A DNA stretch of 42,434 nucleotides from Acidobacteriaceae bacterium (GTDB taxonomy: Bacteria; Acidobacteriota; Terriglobia; Terriglobales; Acidobacteriaceae). Both the position numbers and the translations under genes were made by a program. The stretch is taken from NCBI GenBank assembly GCA_031296325.1, contig JARLFY010000007.1, positions 1 through 42,434 on the forward strand, in the 5' to 3' direction. Positions 1-9,700 of this stretch are shown in pieces (position 1 is the first letter of the stretch; each line of letters opens with the position of its first letter). The notes under the pieces were generated by a model. That model did no database searches. It worked only from the letters and a program-made list of their open reading frames with translations, and was not told the DNA's origin.

Positions 1-45
1 GCTATGGAATGACAAGAAATTATGGTCTATAGCGATTTAGTAAAA
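1..45 (-). repeat. Family A repeat, right-end remnant
   Basis: The window opens inside a family A module. An ACGGAATGACAA-like tail is followed by the end motif GGTCTATAGCGATT, which recurs at other family A right ends (about 1325, 27955 and 31824). The body lies outside the window. No gene is seen between here and the acetyltransferase start at 172. Confidence 0.6.
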
Positions 46-171
46 AATCCAAACGCCGAATATTTTTTCTCTGGTCAGTGTACGAAGAAACCTCTACTCC
101 TATAAGCTCTTTCAGTGCCGCATTGCGAGCGGAAGACGCGCGCAGGAAAAAGCACAGGTAGGTCGAGGGCT

Positions 172-1197
172 ATGTCCAGCGTACCGGTTGCATCCGAGAT
201 TGAAGTTCTTGACCTGCGGCACTTCTCCGCACGCCAACTGCGCCCTCTACTGGAGCGCGAAGCGGAGGCGTGGCGCGATCGCCTGCTCTGGGACTACCGC
301 AGCTCGACCGAACTGCTGTTGCAGTATCTGGAGTCGCGCATTCTGAGCGGCTTTGTCGCGCTGGACCGGGGACGCATCTGCGGCTATACCTTCTGCGTCT
401 TCGAGGGCTACAAGGCGATCATTGGCGACGCCTTCGCCGTGGGTCACCGCAGCATGGACGATAGCGACGTGACGCAGATTCTGCTGATCCACATGCTGGA
501 GATGCTGCGAAACACTCCGGGAGTCGATCGTGTGGAATCGCAACTCCTGCTCTTCGACGCAGGCCGGTTTGCCCGGATCTTTGCCGAGCCTGTCTTCACC
601 GTGTATCCGCGGCTGTTTCTTGAGTGCAACCTGAGCGGATATAGAGCGGCTCTGGCGGCGCGATCGCGGTTGTCCGCGCAAGGTTCAGCGCAGCAGGCCG
701 ATTCGCGGGAGGCTCCGGCGGATCTGGAACTGCGCTCGTGGGAGGCTATGGACTACCAATCGGCAGGCGAGCTGGTCTATGCCTCCTACATCGGCCATAC
801 CGACGCGCAGATCAACGATCAATACTGCTCGCTGCATGGTTCGTTGCGATTTCTGCACAACATTGTGCGCTTTCCCGGCTGCGGCGTCTTCGAGGCGAGC
901 TTCTCCTGGACGTTGCGCGAGCGGCGCAGCGGCGCGCTGGTGGGAATGGTTCTGTGCTCGCGGGTGGGCGTGAAGGTCGCGCACATCACGCAGATCTGCG
1001 TCGCGCAGGACTATCGCGGACGAGGACTTGGTCGCCTGCTGCTACAGCGCTGTCTGGAGAGCCTGTTGCGGGCTGGATTCGAGACGGCAACGCTGACCGT
1101 GACCGAAGAAAACGAGCAGGCCTTGCGGCTTTACCAGCAGTTTGGATTTGTCCAACGACACCGCTTCGACGCAATGGTTCTGGATACGCGACGCTGA
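172..1197 (+). CDS. GNAT-family N-acetyltransferase
   Basis: A 341-residue protein with a C-terminal GNAT fold. The acetyl-CoA pyrophosphate-binding loop is RGRGLG at about residues 282-287, after a beta strand reading HITQICVAQDY, and the typical ALRLYQQFGF strand-helix lies near the end. The first 180 residues resemble a second, degenerate GNAT half, so this may be a tandem GNAT. The substrate cannot be told from sequence. ATG 172 is preferred over an in-frame GTG at 115 because the extra residues are basic and low in hydrophobicity, and a weak purine-rich stretch (AGGTCGAGGG) precedes 172. The gene stands alone; a family A repeat begins just after its stop codon. Confidence 0.8.
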   Translation: MSSVPVASEIEVLDLRHFSARQLRPLLEREAEAWRDRLLWDYRSSTELLLQYLESRILSGFVALDRGRICGYTFCVFEGYKAIIGDAFAVGHRSMDDSDVTQILLIHMLEMLRNTPGVDRVESQLLLFDAGRFARIFAEPVFTVYPRLFLECNLSGYRAALAARSRLSAQGSAQQADSREAPADLELRSWEAMDYQSAGELVYASYIGHTDAQINDQYCSLHGSLRFLHNIVRFPGCGVFEASFSWTLRERRSGALVGMVLCSRVGVKVAHITQICVAQDYRGRGLGRLLLQRCLESLLRAGFETATLTVTEENEQALRLYQQFGFVQRHRFDAMVLDTRR

Positions 1198-1202
1198 GGC
1201 TT

Positions 1203-1348
1203 TTTCAGCAATAGCGTAGACCGCCGTGGCGCAACGCTAAAAGCAGATCCCTCCGCTTCGCTGCGGGATGACAAACAAAGGCTACGGAATGACAAACAGA
1301 GGCGGCGGGATGACAAACAAATCGGGCTATAGCAATTCAGTAAAGCTG
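1203..1348 (-). repeat. Family A repeat module (GATCCC/GGGATG version)
   Basis: The module has a left end CAATAGCGTAGACC, a core AGCAGATCCCTCCGCTTCGC, two further iterations of the GGAATGACAAACA tail, and a right end GGGCTATAGCAATTC. The core folds as a hairpin with ATCCC pairing to GGGAT. It fills the space between the acetyltransferase and the convergent VanZ gene. No gene is seen in it. Confidence 0.75.
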
Positions 1349-1361
1349 TAGTGAAAAAGTT

Positions 1362-1913
1362 TTAAATGCCGGGAGCGTCAAACTCTTCGCTGGCGACGAG
1401 GGGCGACTGCGAACGCCTGCTCCAGCAGAGAAGCCAGACCAACAGGCAGAGCGCGCAGGCTCCTGCGGTGTCCAGCAGGACGTCGAGTGGGGAGCCGGTG
1501 CGGCTGGGAATGAAGGTCTGGTGAAACTCGTCGCAACTGGCGATGAAGGCGGTCGAGAGGATCGCAAAGAGGCAGGACCTGAGCCGCCAGAGGAGCAGCG
1601 AAGTCGGCTCGCTGCGCGCCAAAATGTGCAGCCAGGCACGTAGAAAGGTGAAGCCAACCGTGCCGTAGCCAACGAAGTGTCCGCTCTTGCGCAGATAGTG
1701 GTGGACGCTGTCCCAGGAGCTGTTCTGCATGTGTCCGAACAAGCGCTCCACAATAGGACGCAGAAGGCTGCTGGTGTTCGCCGAAGAGCAGAGGTTCGTC
1801 GATTCAAAGCCGATGACGGCGATGGCGAGAACCACCGGAGTCCACACGTTGAGCCACCAACGCAGGTTTGCATCGGGTTGCAGCGACGGTTTGTAGAAAA
1901 AGACAGGACGCAT
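1362..1913 (-). CDS. VanZ-like family membrane protein
   Basis: A 183-residue membrane protein with about four hydrophobic segments (near residues 20-37, 80-98, 105-126 and 145-165). The VanZ-family signature is visible: SGHFVGYGTVGF near residues 77-88, and DEFHQTFIPSRTGSPLD near 128-144 followed by a last hydrophobic helix. Family members include VanZ of teicoplanin-resistance clusters and many chromosomal homologues of unknown role, so no resistance function should be assumed. The start is an ATG at 1913. It lies downstream of guaB on the same strand, but repeats separate them and co-transcription is uncertain. Confidence 0.8.
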   Translation of the reverse strand: MRPVFFYKPSLQPDANLRWWLNVWTPVVLAIAVIGFESTNLCSSANTSSLLRPIVERLFGHMQNSSWDSVHHYLRKSGHFVGYGTVGFTFLRAWLHILARSEPTSLLLWRLRSCLFAILSTAFIASCDEFHQTFIPSRTGSPLDVLLDTAGACALCLLVWLLCWSRRSQSPLVASEEFDAPGI

Positions 1914-1948
1914 TGATATTCCCTGGACTGCGACTTGGCTGGGTATAG

Positions 1949-1984
1949 TTCAGGCTCTCAGTCATTACGAACTGAGAGCCTGAA
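1949..1984. other. Perfect 14-bp inverted repeat
   Basis: TTCAGGCTCTCAGT (1949-1962) is perfectly complementary to ACTGAGAGCCTGAA (1971-1984) across an 8-nt loop. It lies between guaB and the VanZ gene, both on the minus strand. No T-run follows on either strand, so it is not a clear intrinsic terminator. An mRNA stabiliser or an operator are alternatives. Confidence 0.6.
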
Positions 1985-1996
1985 TGGTTATCGGCT

Positions 1997-2118
1997 CGAG
2001 CATTTTGGTAATGGGGCAGACCGTCGTGGAGCGATCAAAAGCAGATTCCTTCGCTTCGCTACGGAATGACAAACAAAGGCTACGGAATGACAAACAAGTT
2101 GGTTTGTAGCAAATTCTC
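1997..2118 (-). repeat. Family A repeat module
   Basis: A full-length module: left end CGAGCATTTTGGTAATGG followed by CAGACC, core GCAGATTCCTTCGCTTCGC with ATTCC pairing to GGAAT, one extra GGAATGACAAACAA tail, and right end TTGGTTTGTAGCAAATTC. It occupies most of the spacer downstream of guaB. Confidence 0.75.
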
Positions 2119-2148
2119 CGACGGGGATAAATCCTGACGATTGCTTTG

Positions 2149-3675
2149 CTATTCTGCGTGGTAGTTGGGAGCCTCGCGGGTGATGATGACGTCGTGGACG
2201 TGGCTCTCGCGCAGGCCGGCGTTGGAGATACGGGTGAAGCGCGCGTTGACGTGCAGTTCGGGGATGGTCGCGCAGCCGAGGTATCCCATACCGGAACGCA
2301 GGCCGCCGACGAGCTGGTAGACCATGGCCTCAAGCGGTCCACGGTGAGGGACGCGGCCTTCGATGCCCTCGGGGACGAACTTCGCCAGACGATTGCCGCC
2401 GTTGGCATCGCGCGCGGTAACCGAGGTGCGCTCTGCGGCGGCTCCTTCGGTCATGTCTTCGGCGCTCTGGAAGTAACGCTCTCCGGAGCCCTGCGCCATG
2501 GCGCTCAGCGATCCCATGCCGCGATAGGCCTTGAAGCTGCGGCCCTGATAGAGGATGGTCTCGCCTGGGCTCTCGTCGACTCCCGCGAAGAGCGAGCCGA
2601 TCATGACCACGTTGGCGCCGGCTGCAATGGCCTTGGTCACATCGCCGGAGTACTTGATGCCTCCGTCGGCGATGATGGGGATGCCGTGCTTGCTGGCGGC
2701 TCGCGTGGCCTCGGTGATGGCGGTGATCTGCGGCATTCCCGCTCCGGTAACCATGCGCGTGGTGCAGATGGATCCGGGGCCGATGCCGACCTTGACGGCG
2801 TCCGCTCCGGCATCGATCAGGGCCATGGTGCCGTCGTAGGTGGCGACGTTTCCGGCCAGCAGGTCGGTGTTGGGGAAGTGCTTCTTGACTGCGGCGACGG
2901 CCTCCAGAACGCGCGAGGAGTGGCCGTGCGCGGAGTCGATGGCCAGCGCGTCAACGCGCATCTCGATCAGTGCGGCGGCGCGCTCCAGAAAGTCTCCGGT
3001 TGCTCCGATGGCTCCGGCGACGCGCAGACGACCCTTCTCGTCCTTCGATGCGTTGGGGTACTTCAACTTCTTCTGGATGTCCTTGACGGTAATCAGGCCC
3101 TTGAGTTCGTACTGGTCGTTGACGACGAGAAGCTTTTCCACGCGATGCTGGTGCAGGATCTCTTCGGCCTGTTCCAGCGTGGTTCCAACCGGAACGGTGA
3201 TGAGGTTTTCCTTGGTCATCACGTCGTCGATGGGAAGGTCGGTGCGGGAGACGAAGCGCAGATCGCGGTTGGTGAGAATGCCGACCAGACGGCCCTTGCG
3301 CGTGACCGGAACTCCGGAGATCTTGAAGCGGCGCATCAGTTCGAGCGCGTCGGAGATGGGCTGCTCGGGCGAGATGGTGATGGGGTCGACGATCATGCCG
3401 GATTCCGAGCGCTTGACCTTGTCGATCTCACCGGCCTGCTGCTCGATGGTGAGGTTGCGGTGGATGACTCCGATGCCGCCCTGCTGGGCCATGGCAATGG
3501 CCAAGCGAGACTCGGTGACCGTGTCCATGGCGGCCGAGATGAGCGGGGTGTTCAGCGTGATGTTGCGTGTGAGCTGGGTCTCCGTGCTGACCTGGTTGGG
3601 AACGATCTCGCTGTAGGCTGGGACGAGGAGAACATCGTCAAAGGTGAGGGCTTCCGGGATTGGGGAGGTGATCAT
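2149..3675 (-). CDS. guaB: Inosine-5'-monophosphate dehydrogenase
   Basis: Catalyses NAD-dependent oxidation of IMP to XMP, the committed step of GMP synthesis, in the cytosol. The 508-residue length is normal. The (beta/alpha)8 barrel begins [16 protein letters not shown]. It is interrupted by a CBS-domain pair at about residues 95-205. The catalytic loop [11 protein letters not shown] places the nucleophile at Cys304. The [10 protein letters not shown] segment, the mobile flap (YFQ...[11 protein letters not shown]) and the closing [13 protein letters not shown] are all present. The ATG at 3675 matches the family N-terminus; the frame stays open to 3816, but the extra residues look non-coding. 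It is transcribed away from rimP and probably monocistronic. Confidence 0.97.
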   Translation of the reverse strand: MITSPIPEALTFDDVLLVPAYSEIVPNQVSTETQLTRNITLNTPLISAAMDTVTESRLAIAMAQQGGIGVIHRNLTIEQQAGEIDKVKRSESGMIVDPITISPEQPISDALELMRRFKISGVPVTRKGRLVGILTNRDLRFVSRTDLPIDDVMTKENLITVPVGTTLEQAEEILHQHRVEKLLVVNDQYELKGLITVKDIQKKLKYPNASKDEKGRLRVAGAIGATGDFLERAAALIEMRVDALAIDSAHGHSSRVLEAVAAVKKHFPNTDLLAGNVATYDGTMALIDAGADAVKVGIGPGSICTTRMVTGAGMPQITAITEATRAASKHGIPIIADGGIKYSGDVTKAIAAGANVVMIGSLFAGVDESPGETILYQGRSFKAYRGMGSLSAMAQGSGERYFQSAEDMTEGAAAERTSVTARDANGGNRLAKFVPEGIEGRVPHRGPLEAMVYQLVGGLRSGMGYLGCATIPELHVNARFTRISNAGLRESHVHDVIITREAPNYHAE

Positions 3676-4030
3676 CGTTTCCGTTCTTGTGCGCATCAAG
3701 CGCAGAGGGATTCTAGCGTCCAGTGTAGTTAATTGATTGTAGGCTGACGGCGCGCTGGGGGCAAAGTCGGGAGCGGGTCTTCCTCGGCAAAGGCCCTCGT
3801 CAGTGCCTCTGTCCACGGCGAGAGGGAGGCCGGTTTTGGCTGCGAAAGCTGGTCCGGGTTGGGGCCGCGATTCTGCAACTTGCGTCCGGGGTGCGATCTT
3901 CGCAAAAAATTGGATTGAATTCCTTTGAGGATGGGCGTATCTTGAAAGAGCAAGCGAGTTTGTTCCTTCGTTTTATTCCGTCGTTTTGCACGCAGCCGTG
4001 ATCGCACCGGTAGAAATGGCGGAAGAGATG
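3676..4030. other. Divergent intergenic region, guaB / rimP
   Basis: This stretch separates the guaB start from the rimP leader and must hold both promoters. It includes an AT-richer patch near 3900-3930. No sigma70 hexamer pair with good spacing could be assigned by eye, and no family A, B or C repeat is present. No gene was recognised. Confidence 0.5.
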
Positions 4031-4052
4031 AGTGGGCGAGAGCCCACTTTTT
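4031..4052 (+). promoter_or_regulatory. Leader hairpin with U-tract upstream of rimP-nusA-infB
   Basis: AGTGGGC (4031-4037), a GAGA tetraloop and GCCCACT (4042-4048) form a perfect 7-bp hairpin followed by a five-T run, which is an intrinsic-terminator shape. It lies about 170 nt before the chosen rimP start, inside the expected 5' leader. Short GUGGGC-GCCCAC hairpins before rimP are, to my recollection, common in several phyla. Because NusA enhances hairpin-dependent termination, attenuation of its own operon is a reasonable inference, not a demonstrated fact. Confidence 0.6.
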
Positions 4053-4221
4053 GTTGCTCCAAAGACGGTTTCAACGGCGATTGGAACCATCCGATCCAAA
4101 GTATGCATCATACAAAAAACAGATGCAGACCGGATTTCCCCTCGGGGTAGAGCGGCAGGATGCAGAGCAACAAGTCAGACAGAACGGCAAGCGATTCAGA
4201 ACGACGAGAGAGTTCAGGCTT

Positions 4222-4800
4222 ATGGCGCTTCAGATGGACGAAATTCGGAGATTGGCGGAGCGGGTTGCGGCCTCGTATCATCTGGAGGTCGTGGATCTGG
4301 AGTTTGGCGGCGGAGGAAAATCTCGCGCGTTGCGAGTTTTTCTGGAGAAAGACGCCGCCGAACGCGCTCGACTGAAGGCTCGCGCGGAGGCCGGCGAGGC
4401 GGAAGATCTGCCCAAAGGCGTTCCCGTGGAACTGCTCTCTGGCGTGACGCACGAGGACTGCGCGGCGTTCGCTACAGACTTTGGCACGGTGCTGGATGTG
4501 GAAGATGTGGTTCCGGGAGCCGAGTACACGCTGGAGGTCTCTTCGCCCGGGCTGGAACGCAAGCTGACGCGCGCGGAGGACTTCGCGCGGTTTCAGGGAA
4601 GTCTGGTCAAGGTCAAGACGTTTACTCCGATCAACAGCATTCGCGAGTGGACGGGGCGGATGACGGGATTCGCGGACGGCGTTTTGAAGATCGACCTGGC
4701 GGCGGTCAAGCAGAAGGGCAAAGCCAAAAAAGCGGCGGTCGAGACGATTGAGATTGAGTTGAAGAATATTGAGAAGGCGAATTTAGTCGTTGAGATTTAG
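4222..4800 (+). CDS. rimP: Ribosome maturation factor RimP
   Basis: RimP assists 30S subunit maturation. The 192-residue protein has the two-domain family layout: an N-terminal alpha/beta domain (RRLAERVAASYHLEVVDLEF...RVFLEKD) and, after a charged insert, the C-terminal SH3-like domain introduced by the signature YTLEVSSPGLERKL. An insert of about 18 residues rich in Ala, Arg and Glu follows the first domain's FLEKD strand, making the protein somewhat longer than usual. ATG 4222 is chosen because the family homology begins there and a GAGAGAG stretch precedes it; in-frame starts further upstream add only unrelated residues. It is first in the rimP-nusA-infB operon. Confidence 0.93.
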   Translation: MALQMDEIRRLAERVAASYHLEVVDLEFGGGGKSRALRVFLEKDAAERARLKARAEAGEAEDLPKGVPVELLSGVTHEDCAAFATDFGTVLDVEDVVPGAEYTLEVSSPGLERKLTRAEDFARFQGSLVKVKTFTPINSIREWTGRMTGFADGVLKIDLAAVKQKGKAKKAAVETIEIELKNIEKANLVVEI

Positions 4801-4828
4801 GTTTAGCGAGAGTAAGAACAGAGGCAGA

Positions 4829-4950
4829 AGCAGATTCCTCCGCTTCGCTACGGAATGACAAGCAAGTAAGTGCGGAACGGCAAGCAATTCGCTACGGAAT
4901 GACAAAAAGTAGTTGCGAATTGGCAAGCAAGTAGTTGCGAAATGACACAA
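4829..4950 (-). repeat. Degenerate family A repeat array inside the rimP-nusA operon
   Basis: One recognisable core (AGCAGATTCCTCCGCTTCGC then TACGGAATGACAA) is followed by four or five decayed iterations of the GCTACGGAATGACAA tail. These alternate with GGCAAGCAAGTAGTTGCG-type units. The array fills nearly all of the spacer between rimP and nusA, so it is presumably transcribed with the operon. Confidence 0.7.
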
Positions 4951-4973
4951 GTTCTGAAGGATGAGTGAGAGCG

Positions 4974-6551
4974 ATGGCAAGTGTTCTATATCAATCAATC
5001 GAGACGTTGAGCCGGGACAAGGGAATTGATCCCGAGATCGTTGTAGGCGCGGTAGAGGATGCCATCGCGCTGGCTACGCGCAAGTATTACAAGACGCAGG
5101 AGAACGTGCGCGCCGAGATGGACAAGGAGACGGGCGAGATTCGCGCCTACGTCTACAAGACCGTCGTCGAAGGGCCGGAGCAGGTCGAGGACGAGATCAA
5201 TCAGTTGACGCTGGAGGCGGCTCGCGAGCTGGCCCCCGAGGTTGAGGTGGGCGGAGAGCTGCGCTTCTACAAGGACACGACGCCGCTGGGACGCATTGCT
5301 GCGCAGATGGCCAAGCAGGTCATCTTCCAGAAGGTGCGCGAGGCCGAGCGCGACACGGTTTATCTGGAGTACAACCACCGCGCGGGCGAGGTCATCAACG
5401 CGATTGTGAAGCGTCTGGAGCCGATGGACGTGATCTTCGACCTGGGCAAGGCCGAGGCTCGGATGCCCAAGCGCGAGCAGAGCCGGTTGGAGCAGTTTGC
5501 CGTGGGCGAGCGGGTGCGCGTGGTGTTGTTGCGCGTGGATCGCGCCGCCAAGGGGCCGCAGGTCATTGTGAGCCGGGCCGCGCCGGGGTTGGTGCAGAAC
5601 CTATTCCAGAGCGAGGTGCCGGAGATCTACGACGGGACGGTCTCGATCAAGGCAATTGCGCGCGAGGCGGGCGAGAGGACCAAGATCGCCGTGCAGAGCC
5701 GCGACAAGGACGTCGATCCGGTGGGCGCGTGCGTGGGCATGAAGGGGATGCGCGTACAGTCGATCATCCGCGAGCTGCGCGGAGAGAAGATCGACATTAT
5801 CGAGTATTCCGAGGAGATTACGACCTTCGCGGAGAAGGCTCTACAGCCGGCGAAGGTGAGCCGCGTCTCGATCACCGATCTTGCCGAGAAGCAGATCGAG
5901 GTGATCGTCGACGATACGCAGTTGTCGCTGGCGATTGGCAAGAAGGGGCAGAATGTGCGCCTCGCGGCCAAGCTGCTGGGCTGGAAGATCGACATCAAGA
6001 GCGAGGAAGAGAAGCGCCAGGAGGTCGAGCAGCAGATGCAGTCGATGGGCAACGGGCCGACGACTCCGATCGAGCAGATCACCGAGCTGGGCGAGACGAT
6101 TCAGGAGAAGCTGATTGCGGCGGGAATCACCACGGTCGAGGAGTTGGCGGACATGACTCCCGAACAGTTGGAAGAGATTCCGGGCATCGGCGAGAAGACG
6201 CTGGAGAAGATCTCAGTCGCGGTGCGGCACTACTTCGGCCAGTACGAAGAGGGCGAAGAGAAGCCGGCGGTTGCCGAGGTTGCGGGTCCTGAAGAGAGTT
6301 CGGGAGACAAGACTCCGGAAGAGATTCTGGCTGCGGATGCGGCGTCGGCTGGAGAGGTTGCGGAGGTTCGCAACCTGAAGGCGGAGACGATTGTTGACGC
6401 AGAGGAAGCCGGGTCGGAGAGCGATGCGTTCAGCGATGCAGACGCTCGCGTAGAGAAGATTGAGTTGGAGAACGACGCCGTGGACACCCTGGTGAACGAG
6501 AGCCAGGAGGTTTCGGACGAAGGCGTCGAGACGGAGCCCGATCGTGGCTAG
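4974..6551 (+). CDS. nusA: Transcription termination/antitermination protein NusA
   Basis: NusA binds RNA polymerase and nascent RNA and modulates pausing, intrinsic termination and antitermination. The 525-residue product shows the N-terminal RNAP-binding domain, an S1 domain (from about residue 130, including GERVRVVLLRVD), tandem KH domains (ending AIGKKGQNVRLAAKLLGW), and a helix-hairpin-helix region at about residues 366-415 (ELADMTPEQLEEIPGIGEKT). A Glu/Asp/Ala-rich acidic tail of about 100 residues ends the protein. ATG 4974 is preferred; GTG 4965 is an in-frame alternative closer to the AAGG at 4957-4960. It is the second gene of the operon. Confidence 0.96.
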   Translation: MASVLYQSIETLSRDKGIDPEIVVGAVEDAIALATRKYYKTQENVRAEMDKETGEIRAYVYKTVVEGPEQVEDEINQLTLEAARELAPEVEVGGELRFYKDTTPLGRIAAQMAKQVIFQKVREAERDTVYLEYNHRAGEVINAIVKRLEPMDVIFDLGKAEARMPKREQSRLEQFAVGERVRVVLLRVDRAAKGPQVIVSRAAPGLVQNLFQSEVPEIYDGTVSIKAIAREAGERTKIAVQSRDKDVDPVGACVGMKGMRVQSIIRELRGEKIDIIEYSEEITTFAEKALQPAKVSRVSITDLAEKQIEVIVDDTQLSLAIGKKGQNVRLAAKLLGWKIDIKSEEEKRQEVEQQMQSMGNGPTTPIEQITELGETIQEKLIAAGITTVEELADMTPEQLEEIPGIGEKTLEKISVAVRHYFGQYEEGEEKPAVAEVAGPEESSGDKTPEEILAADAASAGEVAEVRNLKAETIVDAEEAGSESDAFSDADARVEKIELENDAVDTLVNESQEVSDEGVETEPDRG

Positions 6552-6729
6552 CTTTACCGGCCACGCACACAAACCACTTGCCTGGGACGCATTCGGCGGT
6601 ATCGCCGATTGCGATTTCAGGGATAATAGAGTTAAACACGATTTCATCAACATTGAGCAGCAAACAGATTCCTACTTCGATGAGGCTGATATGAACAGCT
6701 AAGCGCGCAGGGGAAATGAAAAGGGACGG

Positions 6730-9700
6730 ATGAGCAAAGTTCGAATCAACGATCTTGCACGAGAGTTGGAAGTGAAGAGCCGATCCATTTTGGACGCTCT
6801 GACGGCGGTTGGCGTCACCGAGACGAAGACGCACTCCAGTTCGATTGAGGCCGACGAGGCCGCAAAGGTGCGCGATTACTTCAGCGGCCGGTATAGCAGC
6901 AGTTCGGCGACCAAGCCGCCAGTGGAGACAAAGCCTGTCTTCAATCTGGCTCACGTCTCCAAGCCCGGCGACGCACTGAAGGCGATTCTGGCGCGCAAGC
7001 AGGCCGAAGAAGAGGCTCGCCATGCGCCCAAGCGGCCAGCCGTGGTTGCTGCTCCTCCTGTGGTGGTGGCGGCAGCGCCCAGCGTGAGCGCTCCTGTGGT
7101 GGCGAAGCCTGCGGCGCATGTAAGCGCTCCCGTGGCAGCGGCTCCGGAAGCACCCGCTCCGCGACGGATCGTTCCTCAGCCAAGGCAGCACGCTCATATT
7201 ATTGTTCCCGCGACGCCTCCTCCGGCGATTGCCAGCAGACCTCCGGCGGGGCCTGTGATTGCGCGTCCGCCCGTGGCGGTGACTCCGGCTGTGGCCCATG
7301 CGGCGGCAGCTCATACGGCGGCGACCCATCCTGCGACGCCCCATGCAGCGACGACTCATGCTCCGGCTGCGGTAGTTGCTCCGGCTGCGGTGACTCCGGC
7401 TGCGACCCCGGCGGCTGTTTCTGAGGCGGCGGCGGCTCCTGCGGTGCAGGCTGCTCCGGCTGCGGTTACGGCGGAGTCTTCGACGGTTGAGATCTCGGCC
7501 TCGGCTGCTCCTGTTGCTGCTCCAGCGGCGGAGTCTACGAGTTTGGCAGCGACGGATTCCCTTCTGCCGGTCTCGGCTGCGGCTGCGGCTGCGGCTCCTG
7601 GGCCTCCGGTGCGGCGCGTGGTGATGCCGCAGACCGGGCCACGACCAATCTATACGGCGCCTCCGGGCGCGGCCAGCGGCATTCAGCGCGGACGCCCGAT
7701 CTTCGAGCGGCCACGGCCCGGTGCGCCAGGCGCTCCCGGATCGCGTCCCTCTTCGACGATGGCTCCGGGCGCACGACGTCCGATGCATCCGACGCGCACC
7801 TTCCCCACGGGGACAGGCGCTCCGGGACGTCCGGGCTTTACTCCGGGCGCGCGGCCAGCCTTTGGCGCACGTCCGGGCGGAGCTCCCGGCGTAGCTCCTG
7901 GGCCGGGGGAACATCCCGGCGGGATGCGGCCAGCGGCACGGCCCGGCCAGCGGCGCGGAGGACAGCGCTACGAGAAGACCAAGGAAGGCCCGATGAAGGG
8001 CTTCCAGCCGCCACCGCGTTACGGCGGGCAGCAGATCTCGCGCGAGCCTTTGCCGATCACCAAGACGATTACGGTGACCGAAGGCATCAGCGTGAAGGAT
8101 CTGGCGGAGAAGCTGGACGTTCGCGGCAAGGATCTGATCGCAACGCTGCTGATGAAGGGCGTCTTCGTCACGGTGAACCAGTCGCTGGACGGCGAGCTGG
8201 TCAAGGATGTGGCGCGGCAGTTTGGCGCGGACGCTACGGTGATCTCGGTCGAAGAGCAGCTCGAAAACGAGGCCATCGAAGGCTTCCTCGAAGATACGAC
8301 CGGCATGGTCGAGATCACGCGTTCGCCGGTGGTCACGGTCATGGGCCACGTCGATCACGGTAAGACCTCGCTGCTGGACGCGATTCGTTCGACCGATGTT
8401 GCGTCGGGCGAGGCAGGCGGAATCACCCAGCACATCGGCGCGTACAAGGTGAAGATTGCCAAGCCGGACTCGCCAGCCTTTGGCCGCGAGATCGTCTTTC
8501 TGGATACGCCGGGTCATGAAGCGTTTACCCGGATGCGCGCGCGTGGCGCCAAGATCACCGACATCGTCGTGGTGGTGGTTGCAGCCGACGACGGCGTGAT
8601 GCCGCAGACGCTCGAAGCCATCGACCACGCGAAGGCGGCCAATGTGCCGATCATCGTGGCGGTCAACAAGATCGACAAGCCGGGAGCGAATCCCGACCGA
8701 GTGAAGCAGCAGCTCGCCGATCGCGGTCTACAGCCTGAGGCATGGGGCGGATCGACCGTCTTCGTCGATGTATCGGCGAAGAAGCGGATGAACCTCGATC
8801 TGTTGTTGGAGATGGTCTGTCTGGTGGCCGATATGGGCAACCTGAAGGCGACTCCCGACCGGCCCGCCGTGGGTACGGTCATCGAGGCCAAGCTGGATCG
8901 TGGACGCGGCGCAGTGGCCAGCGTTCTGGTGCAGAACGGCACGCTGAAGACCGGCGACAGCTACATCGTCGGCAACACCTTCGGCAAGATTCGCGCCATG
9001 TTCGACGATCGCGGACGGCCAATCACCGAGGCTGGGCCATCGACTCCGGTGGAGATTCTCGGGCTCGAAGGCATGCCGGATGCGGGCGATACGTTCCTCG
9101 TCATGGCGGATCGCGACAAGGCCAAGGGCATTGCGCAGTACCGCAAGATGAAGGAACGCGAGGCCCAGTTGGCCAAGAGTTCGCGCGTCTCGCTGGAAGG
9201 CTTGGCGGAGCAGATCAAGCATGCCGGAATGAAGGATCTGAACCTGATCGTCAAGGGCGACGTGCAGGGATCGGTGGAGGTGATCGCCGAGGATCTGCAA
9301 CGCATGTCGACCGAGAAGGTTCGCGTACGCGTGCTGCACTCTGGCGTGGGCGCGATCACCGAATCCGACGTGCTGCTGGCGTCGGCGTCGAATGCCGTCA
9401 TCATCGGCTTCAACGTGCGGCCGGATCGCAAGTCGCAAGAGGTTGCCGAGCGCGAGAACGTGGAGATTCGTATCCACTCGATCATCTACGAGTTGCGCGA
9501 AGAGATCGAAAAGGCGATGTATGGCCTGCTCGAACCAGTCTTCAAGGAGAACTACGCGGGCAAGGCCGAGGTGATGAACGTCTTCAAGATCACCAAGGTT
9601 GGCCAGATTGCGGGTTGCCGCGTGACCGACGGACTCATCACTCGCACCGCACAGGTTCGCGTGTTGCGCGAGGGCAACGAGGTTTGGCGCGGCAAGATCG

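Noticed and set aside
1362-1913. Glycopeptide-resistance gene call for the VanZ-like protein
   Set aside because: VanZ-like membrane proteins are widespread and no vanA/vanH/vanX neighbours are present.
1949-1984. Intrinsic terminator for guaB
   Set aside because: The stem is perfect, but no U-tract follows in the guaB direction, so it is listed only as an inverted repeat.
2146-3732. Plus-strand open frame of 528 codons opposite guaB
   Set aside because: The translation is Gly/Asp/His-rich antisense of a well-conserved IMP dehydrogenase. The high GC content keeps stop codons rare.
4829-4950. CRISPR-like array
   Set aside because: The iterated units are adjacent or irregularly spaced, have no unique spacers of constant length and match family A tails elsewhere. 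No cas gene is present.
6430-8628. Long minus-strand open frame opposite nusA and infB (732 codons)
   Set aside because: It is antisense to two certain genes. Its translation is an Arg/Ser-rich shadow of the Ala/Pro-rich IF-2 linker, with no domain.
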